Part shown: one piece after another, positions 10,006 to 21,200 of the stretch
Layout of the letters: every line of letters starts with the position of its first letter
Numbering within the stretch: position 1 is the first letter of the stretch
Position numbers and translations under genes: made by a program
Notes under the pieces: generated by a model
Told to the model about the DNA's origin: nothing
What the model saw: only the letters and a program-made list of their open reading frames with translations
The model's database searches: none
Assembly (NCBI GenBank): GCA_030849065.1
Contig: JASAON010001636.1
Span: 62,001-126,000 of the forward strand
Length of the DNA stretch: 64,000 bases
Source of the DNA: Jaenimonas drosophilae
Lineage: Eukaryota; Euglenozoa; Kinetoplastea; Trypanosomatida; Trypanosomatidae
Direction of reading: 5' to 3'

Positions 10006-11042
10006 CTCTCCACTGAGTGATGTAGCGCGCAGCCTATCTCACGCTTCTCTCCACCCGCTGTACTGCGGAGGTGGTTGGAGAAAACTATCGTTCACGGATT
10101 CTCATCAAAGTGAAATGGTCCCCTCTTTCTCTTTCATGCTGACCGTCGTTGAATATGATTCGTGGAAGCCCCCCCCCTCCCTTATGTTGGTGGTGTGCTC
10201 GAATGACAGGATTGGGTCCTGTGACTTCTTGTGTTTTATTTTTCCCGTTTCTCTCATCTGTTAGAATAATGGACTTTTGCTGAGGTCGATGAGCAGTATC
10301 TCCCCACCTTCCTTGACGTGTGTGTGCTGTGAAGGCTTGACTTGAGAGAGAGAAGTGGGTGAGTTGTATGCTGTGTTGGTTGTGTCGTTGGTCATTCCTT
10401 GACAGTCAGAGGGAAGGAGCGTACCAACTGTGGGTGCTTTCATTCCCCCTTCCACGTTTCTATGCGTCAAGCCACGGTTTTTTCAAGCGCTCCTCCTTCT
10501 CGTGGTCGTGGATGAGGCTCTAGTATGTCAAACAGTGGCCAGATTCTCAAACACACGATGATGTTCTACTTTCCTCTCTTCTTTTTCCGTATTCAACAAT
10601 AGTCACCAAACGTAGCTTTTTAAACCCCCACCACACACTACGTAACACTAACCTTTGATCGTATCAAGAGAGGCTGGTTCCGTGTAGTGCACAGCGACTA
10701 CGCTTCCATTCCTATCTCCTACCCCCTCAAATCCAAATCCAAGCAACAAACAAATAATTCTTGTTTCTATTGTTTTCTATTGTTGGTCAAACAAAGAAGG
10801 AGGACAGCAGTTGAAATCGAACGCACGCAGACGCACACACGAACAACACAGATACACGTCACCTGCTGCTCACTCCTACGTGGAGTTTCTATTTCGTCTG
10901 AGGTCATCTCCATCTCAGTTCACCCTAGATTTTCCTCGTATTAATTTTTCCAGCGCAGGCACCACAATACACCTTACCTCCTGTGAAAGGCCGTCGTAGT
11001 TCTCGAAGGTAGTGCCGCAACTGTGCTCGTTTAGCTCCATCC
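10006..11042. other. Intergenic region, about 1 kb
   Basis: No gene seen. Pyrimidine-rich tracts ending in AG occur at about 10226-10264 and 10561-10603. Either could serve 3'-end formation of the upstream gene or splicing of the downstream one. Confidence 0.5.
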
Positions 11043-12752
11043 ATGTCCAATCTAGCCGATACACGCAGCTGCTGCCTCGACCCACTGGAGCTCAGGGCTC
11101 TCAGCGTACCCCACTCTCTCCGTTTCCTACTATCTGTGGAGTATGAAATAGTCCTCGCTGCACGAGAGGCTGCGGCAAGCCGCCAGTCCATGTCCCTCCA
11201 CTTCCTGACGACCTTCACAGAGACCTTTTGCAAGCTGCTCTCGCTCTGCGCCGCACGCTTTTCCTTGTCCTGCGATCATCTTGACGATCAGTCCTTTGTG
11301 TATGGGGTGGCCTCCATCCCACTGCTTCGATACGTCGACTACATCCCTGGAGGTCTGCACGTGGATGAGCTCGTCCAGTGCGTGGATCTCGTTGGTCTGA
11401 CGGATGTCCAAGTCGCAGATGCGAGTATGTCCGACCAGCTCAAGGAAGCTCTCGCCGTGGATGACGCCACCAAGACGGTGGCTGACATTGCCTTCAAGGC
11501 TTCCGCCACGGACTACACGCAATTCGGTTCGGAAGCCGCGTTGACGGATGTGTTTGGCCACTTGGGCTTTAATTTGGCCTTGGATCATGGCCTTAATCTA
11601 GCATCCTACGGACATTTGGTTGAGATCAAGTTTCACCGAGGATGGGACCCGGATAAGATCCTACGTGAGTTTGCTCAGTTTTCGGGATGGCGGCACTTCG
11701 ACCTCCGCTACTTTGACGAACACAAGAAGGTTGGCGGTATTCTCGTCCTCCCCTCAATTCAAGATGTGTGCGACTTGCTTGAGAAGTACGAAGATGAGGA
11801 CTCCGACGATGAGGGCGATCTCTTGCCCTTCGTTTTGCGTCCGGTGCTGCCGCTGGTGGCGGTGCCAGCGGTGGAAGACGCAGCCCTGCGCCGTTGCCGT
11901 GAGAGCTACTGGCCCGCGGTGGAGTCATTCTGGGAGCGATTTCCATCCTCGCGGAATACCGTTGTGGTGTATAACCTCTACGATGCCGCCACACTGGCGG
12001 AGGTCCTCATCTTCTTCAAGGAAATGAACGTGACGGAGGCACACTTGATGGAGGACACCTCCCCGGCCCACCGTCGTCGGGCATTCATTCGTTTCGAAGA
12101 CCCCGAAGGGGCGAAGGCCGCCTTGGATCTCGACGGCAAGAGCACCAGGGGCCGTGCCATCCGCGTCCAAGTGGCCCCTCCTTACCTATCGGAGAGCCGC
12201 CGAGGAACGGAGGTCTTTGAGGTGAAGAAGCCAGCGAACACCGCCGAGGACAAGGGACCGAGCAACGGCAGCACATCCAATGGAAGTGCGGCCAAGAATG
12301 GAGATGCGTCCGCCGTTGACCGCATGAAGTCTCCATCTTCGAAGCCGTCGGAGAAGAAGGCGAAGTTGAAGAGCCCCTTGATCGGCGCAAAAAACGGTGC
12401 CGCACGGCCAGCCCCTCCGCAGTACGTGGATCCCATGGGCAGCGCCTCCCACTCGGCCAGTACTAGCCTTCGACCCTCTGCCTCCACGAGCCCATCGTTG
12501 ATGAATGCGGAGGCGAAGGAGTTCGTTCCACACTTTGTGCTCATTCCCGTGACTCCGCCGCTGGCCCCCAACGTGAGTGGCTCTATGCCACCCCCGCCAT
12601 CCTACGAAGTTGCCTCAACCACCACCTCACCACCGCTTCTCAGTCGTCCTTCCAATAGCGGACTGATTCTACCGGATGGGGTGCTTTACACCCCCCCGGC
12701 CTATGCACTACCGCCACCCTACGTCGCCCCACCACCTCCCCCGCCTTACTAA
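11043..12752 (+). CDS. RRM RNA-binding protein with PAM2 motif (569 aa)
   Basis: The N-terminal 290 residues are an unrecognised domain. One RRM lies at about 304-378: RNP2-like TVVVYNL and RNP1-like RRAFIRFED. The C-terminal third is disordered and ends in a Pro/Tyr-rich tail (PPPYVAPPPPPPY). A clean PABP-interacting motif, M487-N-A-E-A-K-E-F-V-P496, matches the PAM2 pattern (L/M)NxxAxEFxP that binds the MLLE domain of poly(A)-binding protein. The protein is therefore predicted to bind RNA and PABP and act in mRNA stability or translation. A trypanosome PABP partner such as RBP23 is a candidate relative to test. Start is the ATG at 11043. Confidence 0.88.
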   Translation: MSNLADTRSCCLDPLELRALSVPHSLRFLLSVEYEIVLAAREAAASRQSMSLHFLTTFTETFCKLLSLCAARFSLSCDHLDDQSFVYGVASIPLLRYVDYIPGGLHVDELVQCVDLVGLTDVQVADASMSDQLKEALAVDDATKTVADIAFKASATDYTQFGSEAALTDVFGHLGFNLALDHGLNLASYGHLVEIKFHRGWDPDKILREFAQFSGWRHFDLRYFDEHKKVGGILVLPSIQDVCDLLEKYEDEDSDDEGDLLPFVLRPVLPLVAVPAVEDAALRRCRESYWPAVESFWERFPSSRNTVVVYNLYDAATLAEVLIFFKEMNVTEAHLMEDTSPAHRRRAFIRFEDPEGAKAALDLDGKSTRGRAIRVQVAPPYLSESRRGTEVFEVKKPANTAEDKGPSNGSTSNGSAAKNGDASAVDRMKSPSSKPSEKKAKLKSPLIGAKNGAARPAPPQYVDPMGSASHSASTSLRPSASTSPSLMNAEAKEFVPHFVLIPVTPPLAPNVSGSMPPPPSYEVASTTTSPPLLSRPSNSGLILPDGVLYTPPAYALPPPYVAPPPPPPY

Positions 12753-14044
12753 TGATGGCGTTGTTGGCCATGACAAAGCTCCACCACTCGTGTGCTCTAC
12801 TCTACTTCATTCCGGGAACAAACACTATAGGTGGTTGTGTGTGTGCTGCTGCAGCTGAAGAAGTTGGCTCGATCGGGATGAAGATTGAGATAATTGACCA
12901 TTCTTGTTGTTTAGAGCAATAGGTTGGTGAGCCTTTCAGCAGTGTCGCAAGATCACAACTTCATTATTCACTGGTGGGTGAGGTGGATGCTGATCTGTGG
13001 CGTTGTGGGAGCAACATATTCCCCTAAATGCGTTGTACTGGTCTGGATACGCAGGAATACATGAAAAAAAAATGAGATACGTTTGGTCGGATGATGAAAA
13101 AAATGCAAAGAGGGGATGGAGCAGAACAATACGGATGTTGGCAATGGTGCGTCTGACAAAGCATGTGGGAAGGATTGTAACTCTGTGTATGAGTGGGGTT
13201 GTGTTCTTCAAACTTCTATATTAAGGGAATAGGCTATGTTGTCCTCCACCTGATCCATGTCATGGAGAACTCATGGTGCAGCTACGAGTCATTTGCTCGT
13301 ACTGTTTGATGATGGAATCCTGTGTGTGCTCTTCACACTCGACTCAATTGATGGAGAACACAATGTAACAACAACCTACCCTAGCGAATGCTCTCCCTCC
13401 CACCGGCAGACGAACGAACATGGCGAGCCTTTTACTGTGGCCTCGCCTGCCGTTTGACGCGCTGTGCGTAACTGAGATGGGTGGCCGTATCCCCACCCGC
13501 TCTGCCCTCTTGTCCGTCTGTGGGTCCGCACATCCCCTGCCTTCTCTACCTCAACTCACTGAATTGATGAGTTGGCCGTTGACGTTATGTTTTTGCTTTT
13601 GGTGTTCAAATTTTTTATTTATAGTGCTTCCCCTCCCTCCGAAGAGCAAGAAAAACCTCCCACGGAGAATGTGTATGTGTACGTGCGCTGGATGGGTTTC
13701 CACGCAGCAATATGTTTGATTTATTCTGTGCATCAATAACTCCATCATCTGCCGTGTCTTCTCCTCCATGCTATCCTGTAGTAGGCTAGGTTAGAACCTC
13801 TATAGCGTAGCACAGAGGCTTCGTTCTGATTGCCGACTCAGTTGCGCGCGATACATCCGGGTGGGGCCTGTCTTGGGGGGTGGAACAAAGAAGAAGAAAT
13901 CCAGATCGCGCGTTCTCCCCCTCACCCCCCACCACACCATCAACCAAATACGCCAGACCGCACTTGTGATTAACACATCAACGCATCTTTTTCTCTCGTG
14001 GACATCATTTTATTACTTGCTTGTCTTGGGGCGTCTGAACGGAG
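12753..14044. other. Intergenic region, 1.3 kb
   Basis: The second longest gene-free gap. Only short low-quality frames are present. A pyrimidine-rich stretch at 13595-13640 and CT-rich sequence at 13915-14000 could carry splice signals. A hairpin at 13791-13829 pairs AGAAC with GTTCT and, inside, CCTCT with AGAGG, but no snoRNA box accompanies it. Confidence 0.5.
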
Positions 14045-15868
14045 ATGCCATCTTCTACCAAGGAGGCTGGCGACCGTTCATTCAGTCCGCTGCGTCGGAT
14101 TATTGTCATGCGGCATGGTGAGCGACGCGATGGAACACCAGATGCAAAGCCAGAGAGCGATCCACCGTTGACGGAGGCGGGAAAGGTGGATGTTGTGCGT
14201 GCGGCAGATCAACTTCGTCAAAGTCTTGGTGAGTCAGCGGCACGCCAGCTTCTTCTGGTGACTTCACCCTTTCTGCGTACCGTGGAAACAGCCGAGGCGC
14301 TCCAGGGCTTTGGCATTGGCACTGAACGCCCCATCATTATTGACAACGATATTTGTGAAGTTTTCGGCCCAATCCGAATCAAGACGAACATCAAACCTGA
14401 GCTGAGCTCTTCCACTGCCAAGAACACCCACGGAACACTGCCGCCGTGGGGTGAAAGCCTGGCGGATGCCTCACGCCGTTTTGTCCGCGGATTCCTGAAA
14501 GCTGCCCAGTCCTACCCCCCACCAGATCCCAGCCCCGCCACCTCCACCCCCGCTTCACATGTGGATATGTCAAGCGCCATCACTAGCACAGAGGAGAGTG
14601 CAGCAACGGCCATCATCAATCGACCCAAGCTGCCACGTCGCCGTGGAGCAAACGGCGGTGGAGCAGCTCGGAATCACACCAGCTCCTCACACTCATCCAA
14701 CCAACTTCAACACTCGGATGTTCATCCGCTTCAAGAGCAGCAGCGACGATTAGGAACGTCTGCCTCGACGTGGAAGGAAACGGAGCAGGTCGATGTCCTG
14801 CTCGTGACGCATGGTGATGCCATCAGTGCCGTCGTTTCACACTTCTACCCACACCGCGTCGTATACAACGCAGAGTACCTCTCCTTCGTATCCTTCACGG
14901 CCAAGAAGCTGAGCACTCATAAGTTGTGCTCAGAGCAGTATCAGATCGCCGATACCTGGGGGGTAGAGTGGCTTATTGATGGAGAGGAACCCGATGAAGA
15001 TTCGGCTGGTGCTGGATTCTCTCCATCCCATTCTTCTCACCGAGCTACGTCGGACGATGATTTAGAAGCAGAGGTACTCTACACAACCATCAATCGCAAG
15101 TCAGATGCATCGTCCTCAAAAAAAGCGTGCGAAGACTGCCGTAGGATTTGTTTGCCCAGCAAAACACCGCCGCAGTCTTCGAGTCAGATTGATGAATCTG
15201 GGCACGGAGATGACAACCACAACCCCACACCTGCAAGTTGCGTTGGAATGGGGAGGGACCTGCCAACTCTTGGCTCTGCTGGTGGAGAGATTCCACAGTG
15301 GAGGAGTGATCGAGTACTACATGGTAGCTGCGCTTTACGCGCGACGCTTTGTCTTTCTCAGTTTATGTTTGTCTGTAGTTGGGAGAGCAAAGGAGAGGGA
15401 CTAATTTTTGTTTTCACTGTTTTGGTGATGGAGCTGTTCTTCACGGCACTGCTCCTGCGGTCGAGACAGGATGGCCGACTGAGAGGTTACCGAGTACTGA
15501 AGTTTATGGAGCTGCGTGGTGATGAACACCTCTCCAGCACCCCACGTGGCTCACCCGCCGTTGATGGACGGCGCGGGGTGGCATACCGTTGGCGGTGGAA
15601 CTCGGCGTGGAATGCCGTCACCGAGGTTGCGCTTCGATTGCTCTCTAGTCTATGCCGGTGGACGCTTGTGGTGTGCATTGGGGTTGGTGTGTCGGGGATC
15701 ACGATGAGACGTACATCTCACAGCCTCTCTGCCTATCTTCGTTATATGACGGCATCGCCGAGTGTAATCGGCTTCGCCCTTTACCTCTGCTTGAATGCTT
15801 TACGGCAGAGCTATGACTGCCATGCAGATGTGCTTCACTGGAGAAGATCTGCAGCAACCCTTGTTTGA
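14045..15868 (+). CDS. Histidine phosphatase with C-terminal membrane region (607 aa)
   Basis: Residues about 16-310 form a histidine phosphatase (phosphoglycerate mutase-like) domain. The catalytic RHG has H24 in IIVMRHGE, and the second histidine is H256 in LLVTHGDA. A Ser/His/Gln-rich insert at about 165-245 interrupts the domain. After a disordered linker (325-420) come three hydrophobic stretches at about 453-471, 539-556 and 574-590, so the C-terminus is probably membrane embedded. The domain resembles UBASH3/Sts-type phosphatases more than glycolytic mutase, but the substrate is unknown. Between about 15105 and 15404 a second plus-strand frame also reads well, so a frameshift in the linker is possible. 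Confidence 0.8.
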   Translation: MPSSTKEAGDRSFSPLRRIIVMRHGERRDGTPDAKPESDPPLTEAGKVDVVRAADQLRQSLGESAARQLLLVTSPFLRTVETAEALQGFGIGTERPIIIDNDICEVFGPIRIKTNIKPELSSSTAKNTHGTLPPWGESLADASRRFVRGFLKAAQSYPPPDPSPATSTPASHVDMSSAITSTEESAATAIINRPKLPRRRGANGGGAARNHTSSSHSSNQLQHSDVHPLQEQQRRLGTSASTWKETEQVDVLLVTHGDAISAVVSHFYPHRVVYNAEYLSFVSFTAKKLSTHKLCSEQYQIADTWGVEWLIDGEEPDEDSAGAGFSPSHSSHRATSDDDLEAEVLYTTINRKSDASSSKKACEDCRRICLPSKTPPQSSSQIDESGHGDDNHNPTPASCVGMGRDLPTLGSAGGEIPQWRSDRVLHGSCALRATLCLSQFMFVCSWESKGEGLIFVFTVLVMELFFTALLLRSRQDGRLRGYRVLKFMELRGDEHLSSTPRGSPAVDGRRGVAYRWRWNSAWNAVTEVALRLLSSLCRWTLVVCIGVGVSGITMRRTSHSLSAYLRYMTASPSVIGFALYLCLNALRQSYDCHADVLHWRRSAATLV

Positions 15869-16525
15869 CCCTCCCCACTCCTCCTACCCAACGCCCACCA
15901 CTACCGCGACCAACCCTGCTTTATGTCCACGATCCTAACAACTGAGGCCATTATCTCTGCTCGCAAGCCGTGCGTTGATGATTTTTCCTCGCGTTATTTG
16001 TTGGTTGAGGTGGTGCCCACTGCGACTGACAGAAGGCCAGGGAGCGGCACCTCTCCAAGGACGGATGGGCCTCAACTGGAGATTGGGCGTCGGGTCACGA
16101 CACCTGTTGCAACGCACTTGTTTTTATTTTTCTTTTGTTGTTAAATTTCTGTTTATACCACACACAGGAGGACCTTGTAGACGTGCACCAGGACGGCGGC
16201 AAGGAACCGTGTCATGTCGTGCCATGTAAGAGTGTGGGTTGACTACACAAAGCAGATCGATCAGAGAAGCAGGAACTCACCCTCCCCTCCCCCCTCTTCT
16301 CTCTATGTCTCCCTCTCCACACAGCATGCCGTATGAGCTACTGTAGCAGATGATCACCATGAATTCATCACACGAGCACTCGGATGAGGACTGGTGGTAT
16401 GCGTTGTTGCTGCTGCAATTGATTTACCCTCCTTTTCCACCTTTGTTGTCGTCTTCACACCGCGACTTCTCACTTCTCTGCTTCAATTTCGTAGATCCAA
16501 CAACCGTAGATCATCTTTGTTAAAG
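15869..16525. other. Intergenic region with splice signal
   Basis: No gene. T-rich sequence lies at 16120-16160 and CT-rich sequence at 16275-16325. The acceptor for the next gene is at 16493-16494. Confidence 0.55.
16466..16494 (+). promoter_or_regulatory. Polypyrimidine tract and AG trans-splice acceptor
   Basis: A pyrimidine-rich run ends in AG at 16493-16494, 31 nt before the ATG at 16526. It excludes the in-frame ATG at 16394 as the start. Confidence 0.65.
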
Positions 16526-17251
16526 ATGAGTAGTGGGGCACCGTCCACGGAGCCCAAGCGGACGCCGTTTCAGCTCTCCAGTGAAGCAGAGCCCTTTACC
16601 CCATCCTTTCTTCGAACCCCACCAGGTCCATCCCCTGGCGCACCAACGACGTCGGTGAAGATACCGGCGCAACAACCCGCCACCACAGTTCCGTCAAGGG
16701 GCCAACCACGGAGAGGGGGACGGCGTCGAGGTGGAAACCGCACTGCCAGCTCCGCCATTGATGCGGCAAGTTTAGCCAGCTTCGTTGAGTTTGTTCGAAC
16801 CATGTCATCAAGTGAGGTGGAGCTGTTGGTGGACCACATGCCCCCAGAAATCATTGATATATATGAACAACATGTACGTCTGCTCATTCAACGTCGCCAT
16901 CAGGCGTCTACTGCTGCCAAGTCACATCGTGGACGACAACAGGCGCCACAGTCGGAGGACTCCATTGAGGTGGAGGCCATTCTTCAAACACTTGGTAGCA
17001 TCTCAATGGAGGAGTTGGCTTTCGTGCACGAGTTCATCGCTCGTGACAACATGCCTGGTGATGAGGTGGAGATGGACCTGGAAGCCGGAGGAGATGCATG
17101 TGCGCTTGATGACACGATGGAGGTACCCCGCGAACATGGAGATGCGGAGCCGGTGAATCCGCAAGCAACAGAAGACGATGCGCTGAACTCAGATGAAGAA
17201 GAATGGCTGCTGGAGCAAATGCTGGGGTCACAGGCTCCTCCTAGGCAGTAA
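16526..17251 (+). CDS. Small acidic protein with PAM2-like motif (241 aa)
   Basis: Not a family I recognise. The start at 16526 is the first ATG after the splice AG at 16494. Residues 1-80 are Ser/Thr/Pro-rich. The segment L17-S-S-E-A-E-P-F-T-P26 fits the PAM2 spacing LNxxAxxFxP, with Asn replaced by Ser, so binding to a PABP MLLE domain is plausible. An RG-rich stretch (RRGGRRRGG) sits near 68-76. Two similar helical blocks follow (ASFVEFVRTMSSSEVELL and ILQTLGSISMEELAFVHEF). The C-terminal 60 residues are very acidic. An mRNA-associated role is inferred only from the motif. Confidence 0.75.
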   Translation: MSSGAPSTEPKRTPFQLSSEAEPFTPSFLRTPPGPSPGAPTTSVKIPAQQPATTVPSRGQPRRGGRRRGGNRTASSAIDAASLASFVEFVRTMSSSEVELLVDHMPPEIIDIYEQHVRLLIQRRHQASTAAKSHRGRQQAPQSEDSIEVEAILQTLGSISMEELAFVHEFIARDNMPGDEVEMDLEAGGDACALDDTMEVPREHGDAEPVNPQATEDDALNSDEEEWLLEQMLGSQAPPRQ

Positions 17252-18286
17252 ACTCAATGACCCTCTTTGCCTGAAGGAAAGGCTGAGGAATAGAACGAGA
17301 TATTTGTGTGTGTGTGGGTGACGACGCCGTCTGGGCCACGCTGCTGGAAACCACATATATTCCATACAACTGTTCATCCATACAGTCCTGGCATGAAATG
17401 CTTGCTCAATAGTCCATCATAGTCACTCAATACAGTACTATTCAATGTGTCTGACCCTTCTCCTCTCGCTCTCTCTCTTCAGACTAGGTGCTGGGGTTTT
17501 GTTTGACCCGCCCACATCGAGTTCATCAACGTTGGCCACCAGCTCTTAGGCGGAACGGACTCAACCCGATTGCCGAGTGGTGTGTTTCTCCCTCTCTGCA
17601 TCTTGTGTTCCAGGCATCAGAACATCACCGCCACTTCTCCCTCCTTTGACTCAACGGTCTTCTCTATATTCTGACTGCTGTTGATTCATTCATCACCTTG
17701 CTTCTAGTGTGCCTGCCGTCTTTTTCTCCTTGGGCCAACCAACAATTGCCTGCGTTTGTTGGCCACAGAGATTTTTTTTGTTTTTGTGTTTTCCACTATC
17801 TTACCCCACAGCGGATTTTCCACCAACTGGTTGTGAAGGTATGACGTGCCTGTAGCACAGGTGTGTAGTACGGCCACCCTTGTTCAACGCTTGGTGCGCT
17901 GATTCATTGGGAGCACCTCTCCTTGTGAGTATAGTCAGTTGACTAATTTGCTGTTGAACGTGTGAAATTGGACCGAAGGTGTGAGTGTGTTGTTGGTCTC
18001 ATCTTGACATTTTCACTTTTGGAACGCACAAATTGACCACCGAATATACATCAGTTTTTCTTTCCTTTTACTGTTGGTGCGGTGGGTGAGGCTGGCGTCT
18101 TTGCGAGGGGAGCAAAGTGGCTACGGAAGCGCATCCTTTCATCACCTCCCGACACCAGTCAAACTTCCGTAGAGCTGAAAAAGGAGCCGTGCACTTCGCC
18201 TTTGTTCCGACGCCGCTACGTGCAGGTGCTCCTCGCTTTTTTTTTTACTTCTCTCTTTCCTGTGTTTTATTTTTCATTGTTGAGTC
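17252..18286. other. Intergenic region, about 1 kb, pyrimidine-rich
   Basis: No gene. Pyrimidine tracts ending in AG occur at 17450-17482 and 17772-17812, and a very long one at 18231-18284. Several processing sites for one mRNA are possible. Confidence 0.5.
18231..18284 (+). promoter_or_regulatory. Polypyrimidine tract with AG next to the ATG
   Basis: A 50-nt T/C tract ends in AG at 18283-18284, two bases before the ATG at 18287. If this AG is used, the leader before the first ATG is only the spliced leader plus two bases. Use of the in-frame ATG at 18356 is the alternative. Confidence 0.55.
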
Positions 18287-21200
18287 ATGGCACACCGGGC
18301 GGATAGCCCGTGTGAAGCCGCTCATCCTGATTCATGTACCTGTGACGTGTGCATCATGCCGACTTATACCGGCATCCTTGCAGCAGCAAACTCCAATGGT
18401 AGCAGAAGCAACTTTCTTCTTCAAGTGAGTGTGTCCCCCGATGATGAACATCTTCCTGGGCTGAAAAGCCCCAACTCCTCTATTCGAGTGCGTGAAGAGA
18501 GCAGCAGCAGCCCAACGTGTGCCGATGCTGCGCTTGCGGGTGCCCAGCGGCACAAACGTGCGCTTCTGCTGGATTTGCTCGTTCGCCCACCAACGACAAC
18601 CTTGGCGGCATCGGAGGATGAGGGCCTCTACCCAACCCAAGCGCAGCTTTCACAATCACTCAATCGTGCTAGTGGTCGGGCATCGGCGAACATCTCCGTT
18701 GACCTGCACAGCTCACAGGCAGCCTCCTCCAGCCCCATGATGGAAGGACGGAGCAGCCTAATTGCATCACCCAAGCAAAGGATAGACATGCCTCACAGTG
18801 GAGTGGCGGCAGCACGCCCACCACAGAACTCATCCTTGACGACGGCGAGCGTCACCAACGCGACGGGCTCTACGATGCACCCACCAACTGTGAAGGAGGT
18901 GACTTCATCTGGCCGACCGCCCCTCACACCCGTTGTGGTGGAGGTTGGTCTATCGATGGAGGCGAGTAGCACAGGAGTTTCCGAAATATGTTTTGTGGAT
19001 GTGCCGTGTGCCGGTGCGCACAGAGAGGATGGCGTGACGACTTTGGAAGCGGCAGCCTCCCCATCGATTGTGCGGCCTACCTCTCCCTACTCTCCGGTCT
19101 TTATCCATGATTTGGATTGTGCCTCCTTGCAGCAGTGCTCCTTGGGGCACAGAAACGGCTGGGAAGAGAATAGCTGCCGCCCTAATGGCAACATGGCATC
19201 GGTGGAGGTACTCTCAGATCCTTTGGATGGGGAAAATGAAGGAGAAGATATTCCTCGTCCATGCAGCACAGCCACACCACCACCATCGGAGCGATTCATC
19301 AGCCTCTTTCACCATCTCCGTGTTTTCATGGTGTGTGCCATTGCCATTTCTTCCTTGGGTTGTATTCTGCTCTGCATCTTGGTGATGTGGGGGGACATCA
19401 TCATCTCTCGACCATCAATGAGCCACTCAGACAAGAACCTACACACCGCACTCGACGTGGTACTGAGCGTCCTCTTCGTCCTCATTGTGAATGTGGGTGG
19501 CGGAGCCTTGCTGAGCTACTACCTGCTGTGGAGGAAAGGTATTGCTCCGCTGCTGCAGACCCTCCAACTGGCCAAGAATGCGGCGCATCAATTCTGTTCC
19601 ATGCGTGGGCTCCCCATCACCCAAGTGGAGGACGAGGTGCAATCGGTGATGAATGGCACTCGAGCCGCTCCGTGTGGCATCGCCTACCACACCTCCATTC
19701 GTGACTTGGCCGACAGCATTCAACACGCCAACACAGAGGTTTTGTGTTTGCGAACCTACTTACCCGCCACGTTGATGGAGGTGATGGAAACTCACGAATC
19801 CGCTGCCCGCTCTATCCGTGAGGAGGTGAGTCGTGGCTGCCGTAGTGCCAATGCCTCCATCTCCACGACCGCAGAGCACTCCATTCCAAATGATGGGCTT
19901 GACAACACCACCGATGTGGTGGATATGCCGTGGCCCTCATCGCACTCTCGACGTCGTCGGCCCTTCCGCCGCACCGTCATGGCCCAACTTGAGATGGAGG
20001 ATATGGCCTTCTCTCCATCCTCGTGGAACCACTCACGAATGGAGGAGATGAGCCTGCAGAGCTGGGCGTGCCAATCCATGAGCCCATCCCCGACCGGTGC
20101 ACGGCGTCGGCAGCTTCGACGCCCCAACTCTGTTGGTGAGATGGCCGCCGCGCGTGTCACCCCAAATGTTGCCTTTTCAGAACAAAACTCACACCCGCTC
20201 AACGACTCCGCCACCTTTGCGTCCGAAGCTGCGGTTCCTCCATCCATCAATCTTGGCAGCGACGACTACTCCATCAAGGGAGGGGCCAAGTTGGGAAGTG
20301 AGCGGCTGATGAGCGGGGGCGGTGGGCGAGCGTTGAGCTGCGAGAGCTCCACAGCATTTTCTCTTCAAAACGTGAGCTACGGTAGTCCTGTGGCATCGCT
20401 ACGCGGACGTGGAATGCAGCGGCAGTTTCCATCTCTTTCTGATTATCCGGTTCGTGCGCAACGTGGGCAGACCTGGCGCGATGCTGCCGGGGGCAGCGGT
20501 ACAACGGACGTCCTCCCCAACGAAGAGGTCGGACCGTGGGTGACGGTGCTCGTATGCAAGCTCTTTCTTCGAGACGGTGGTGTCGTCCACCCGCACATGG
20601 ATCGTCAAGAGGTGGATGAGATTGCTCAAAGCTCATCGAGTTTTCATCGGTGCATCTCCTCGGTTGCCTCGTGCAGTGGCGGAGTCACCTGCGCGCTCAC
20701 GATGGATTCTGGCCTCATCACCTACAACGCCTTCTCTCCAATTCCCATGGTGTCGGCCATGAATACAGCCTATGAAGCGGCCCTCCTTCTCCATGCCAAG
20801 CTGAACCACGCCATTCCCCGACGCAGCTCCACCTCTCGCCACCACATTCATCAGTGGGGCATCGTTGTGCATCAGAGTCGCATGGCGGTGGGCTATGGCG
20901 GCAACAATCGTTTTGTATTTCCCTACGTCTACGGACCAGAGCTCATACTTGCCAGGGAGTTGGTGGATCTCACCGCTCGTCTTCAGTGCCCAATTCTTAC
21001 GCTTCAGCCAAACTTTAACACAGCGAAGCACTATCAGCTTGCCCCACTCGATATCGTTGGGGTTGACTACACGGGGCAACAGGCGAGTGTGTTGTACGAA
21101 TTGCTCTCACGAGATGAGGCCGGTGACCAGCATACAGCAGAATCAGCCTTGATTCTTAAAGGTCTCTTAGCCTTGCACAAGTACGATTTTGGAGGAGCGA

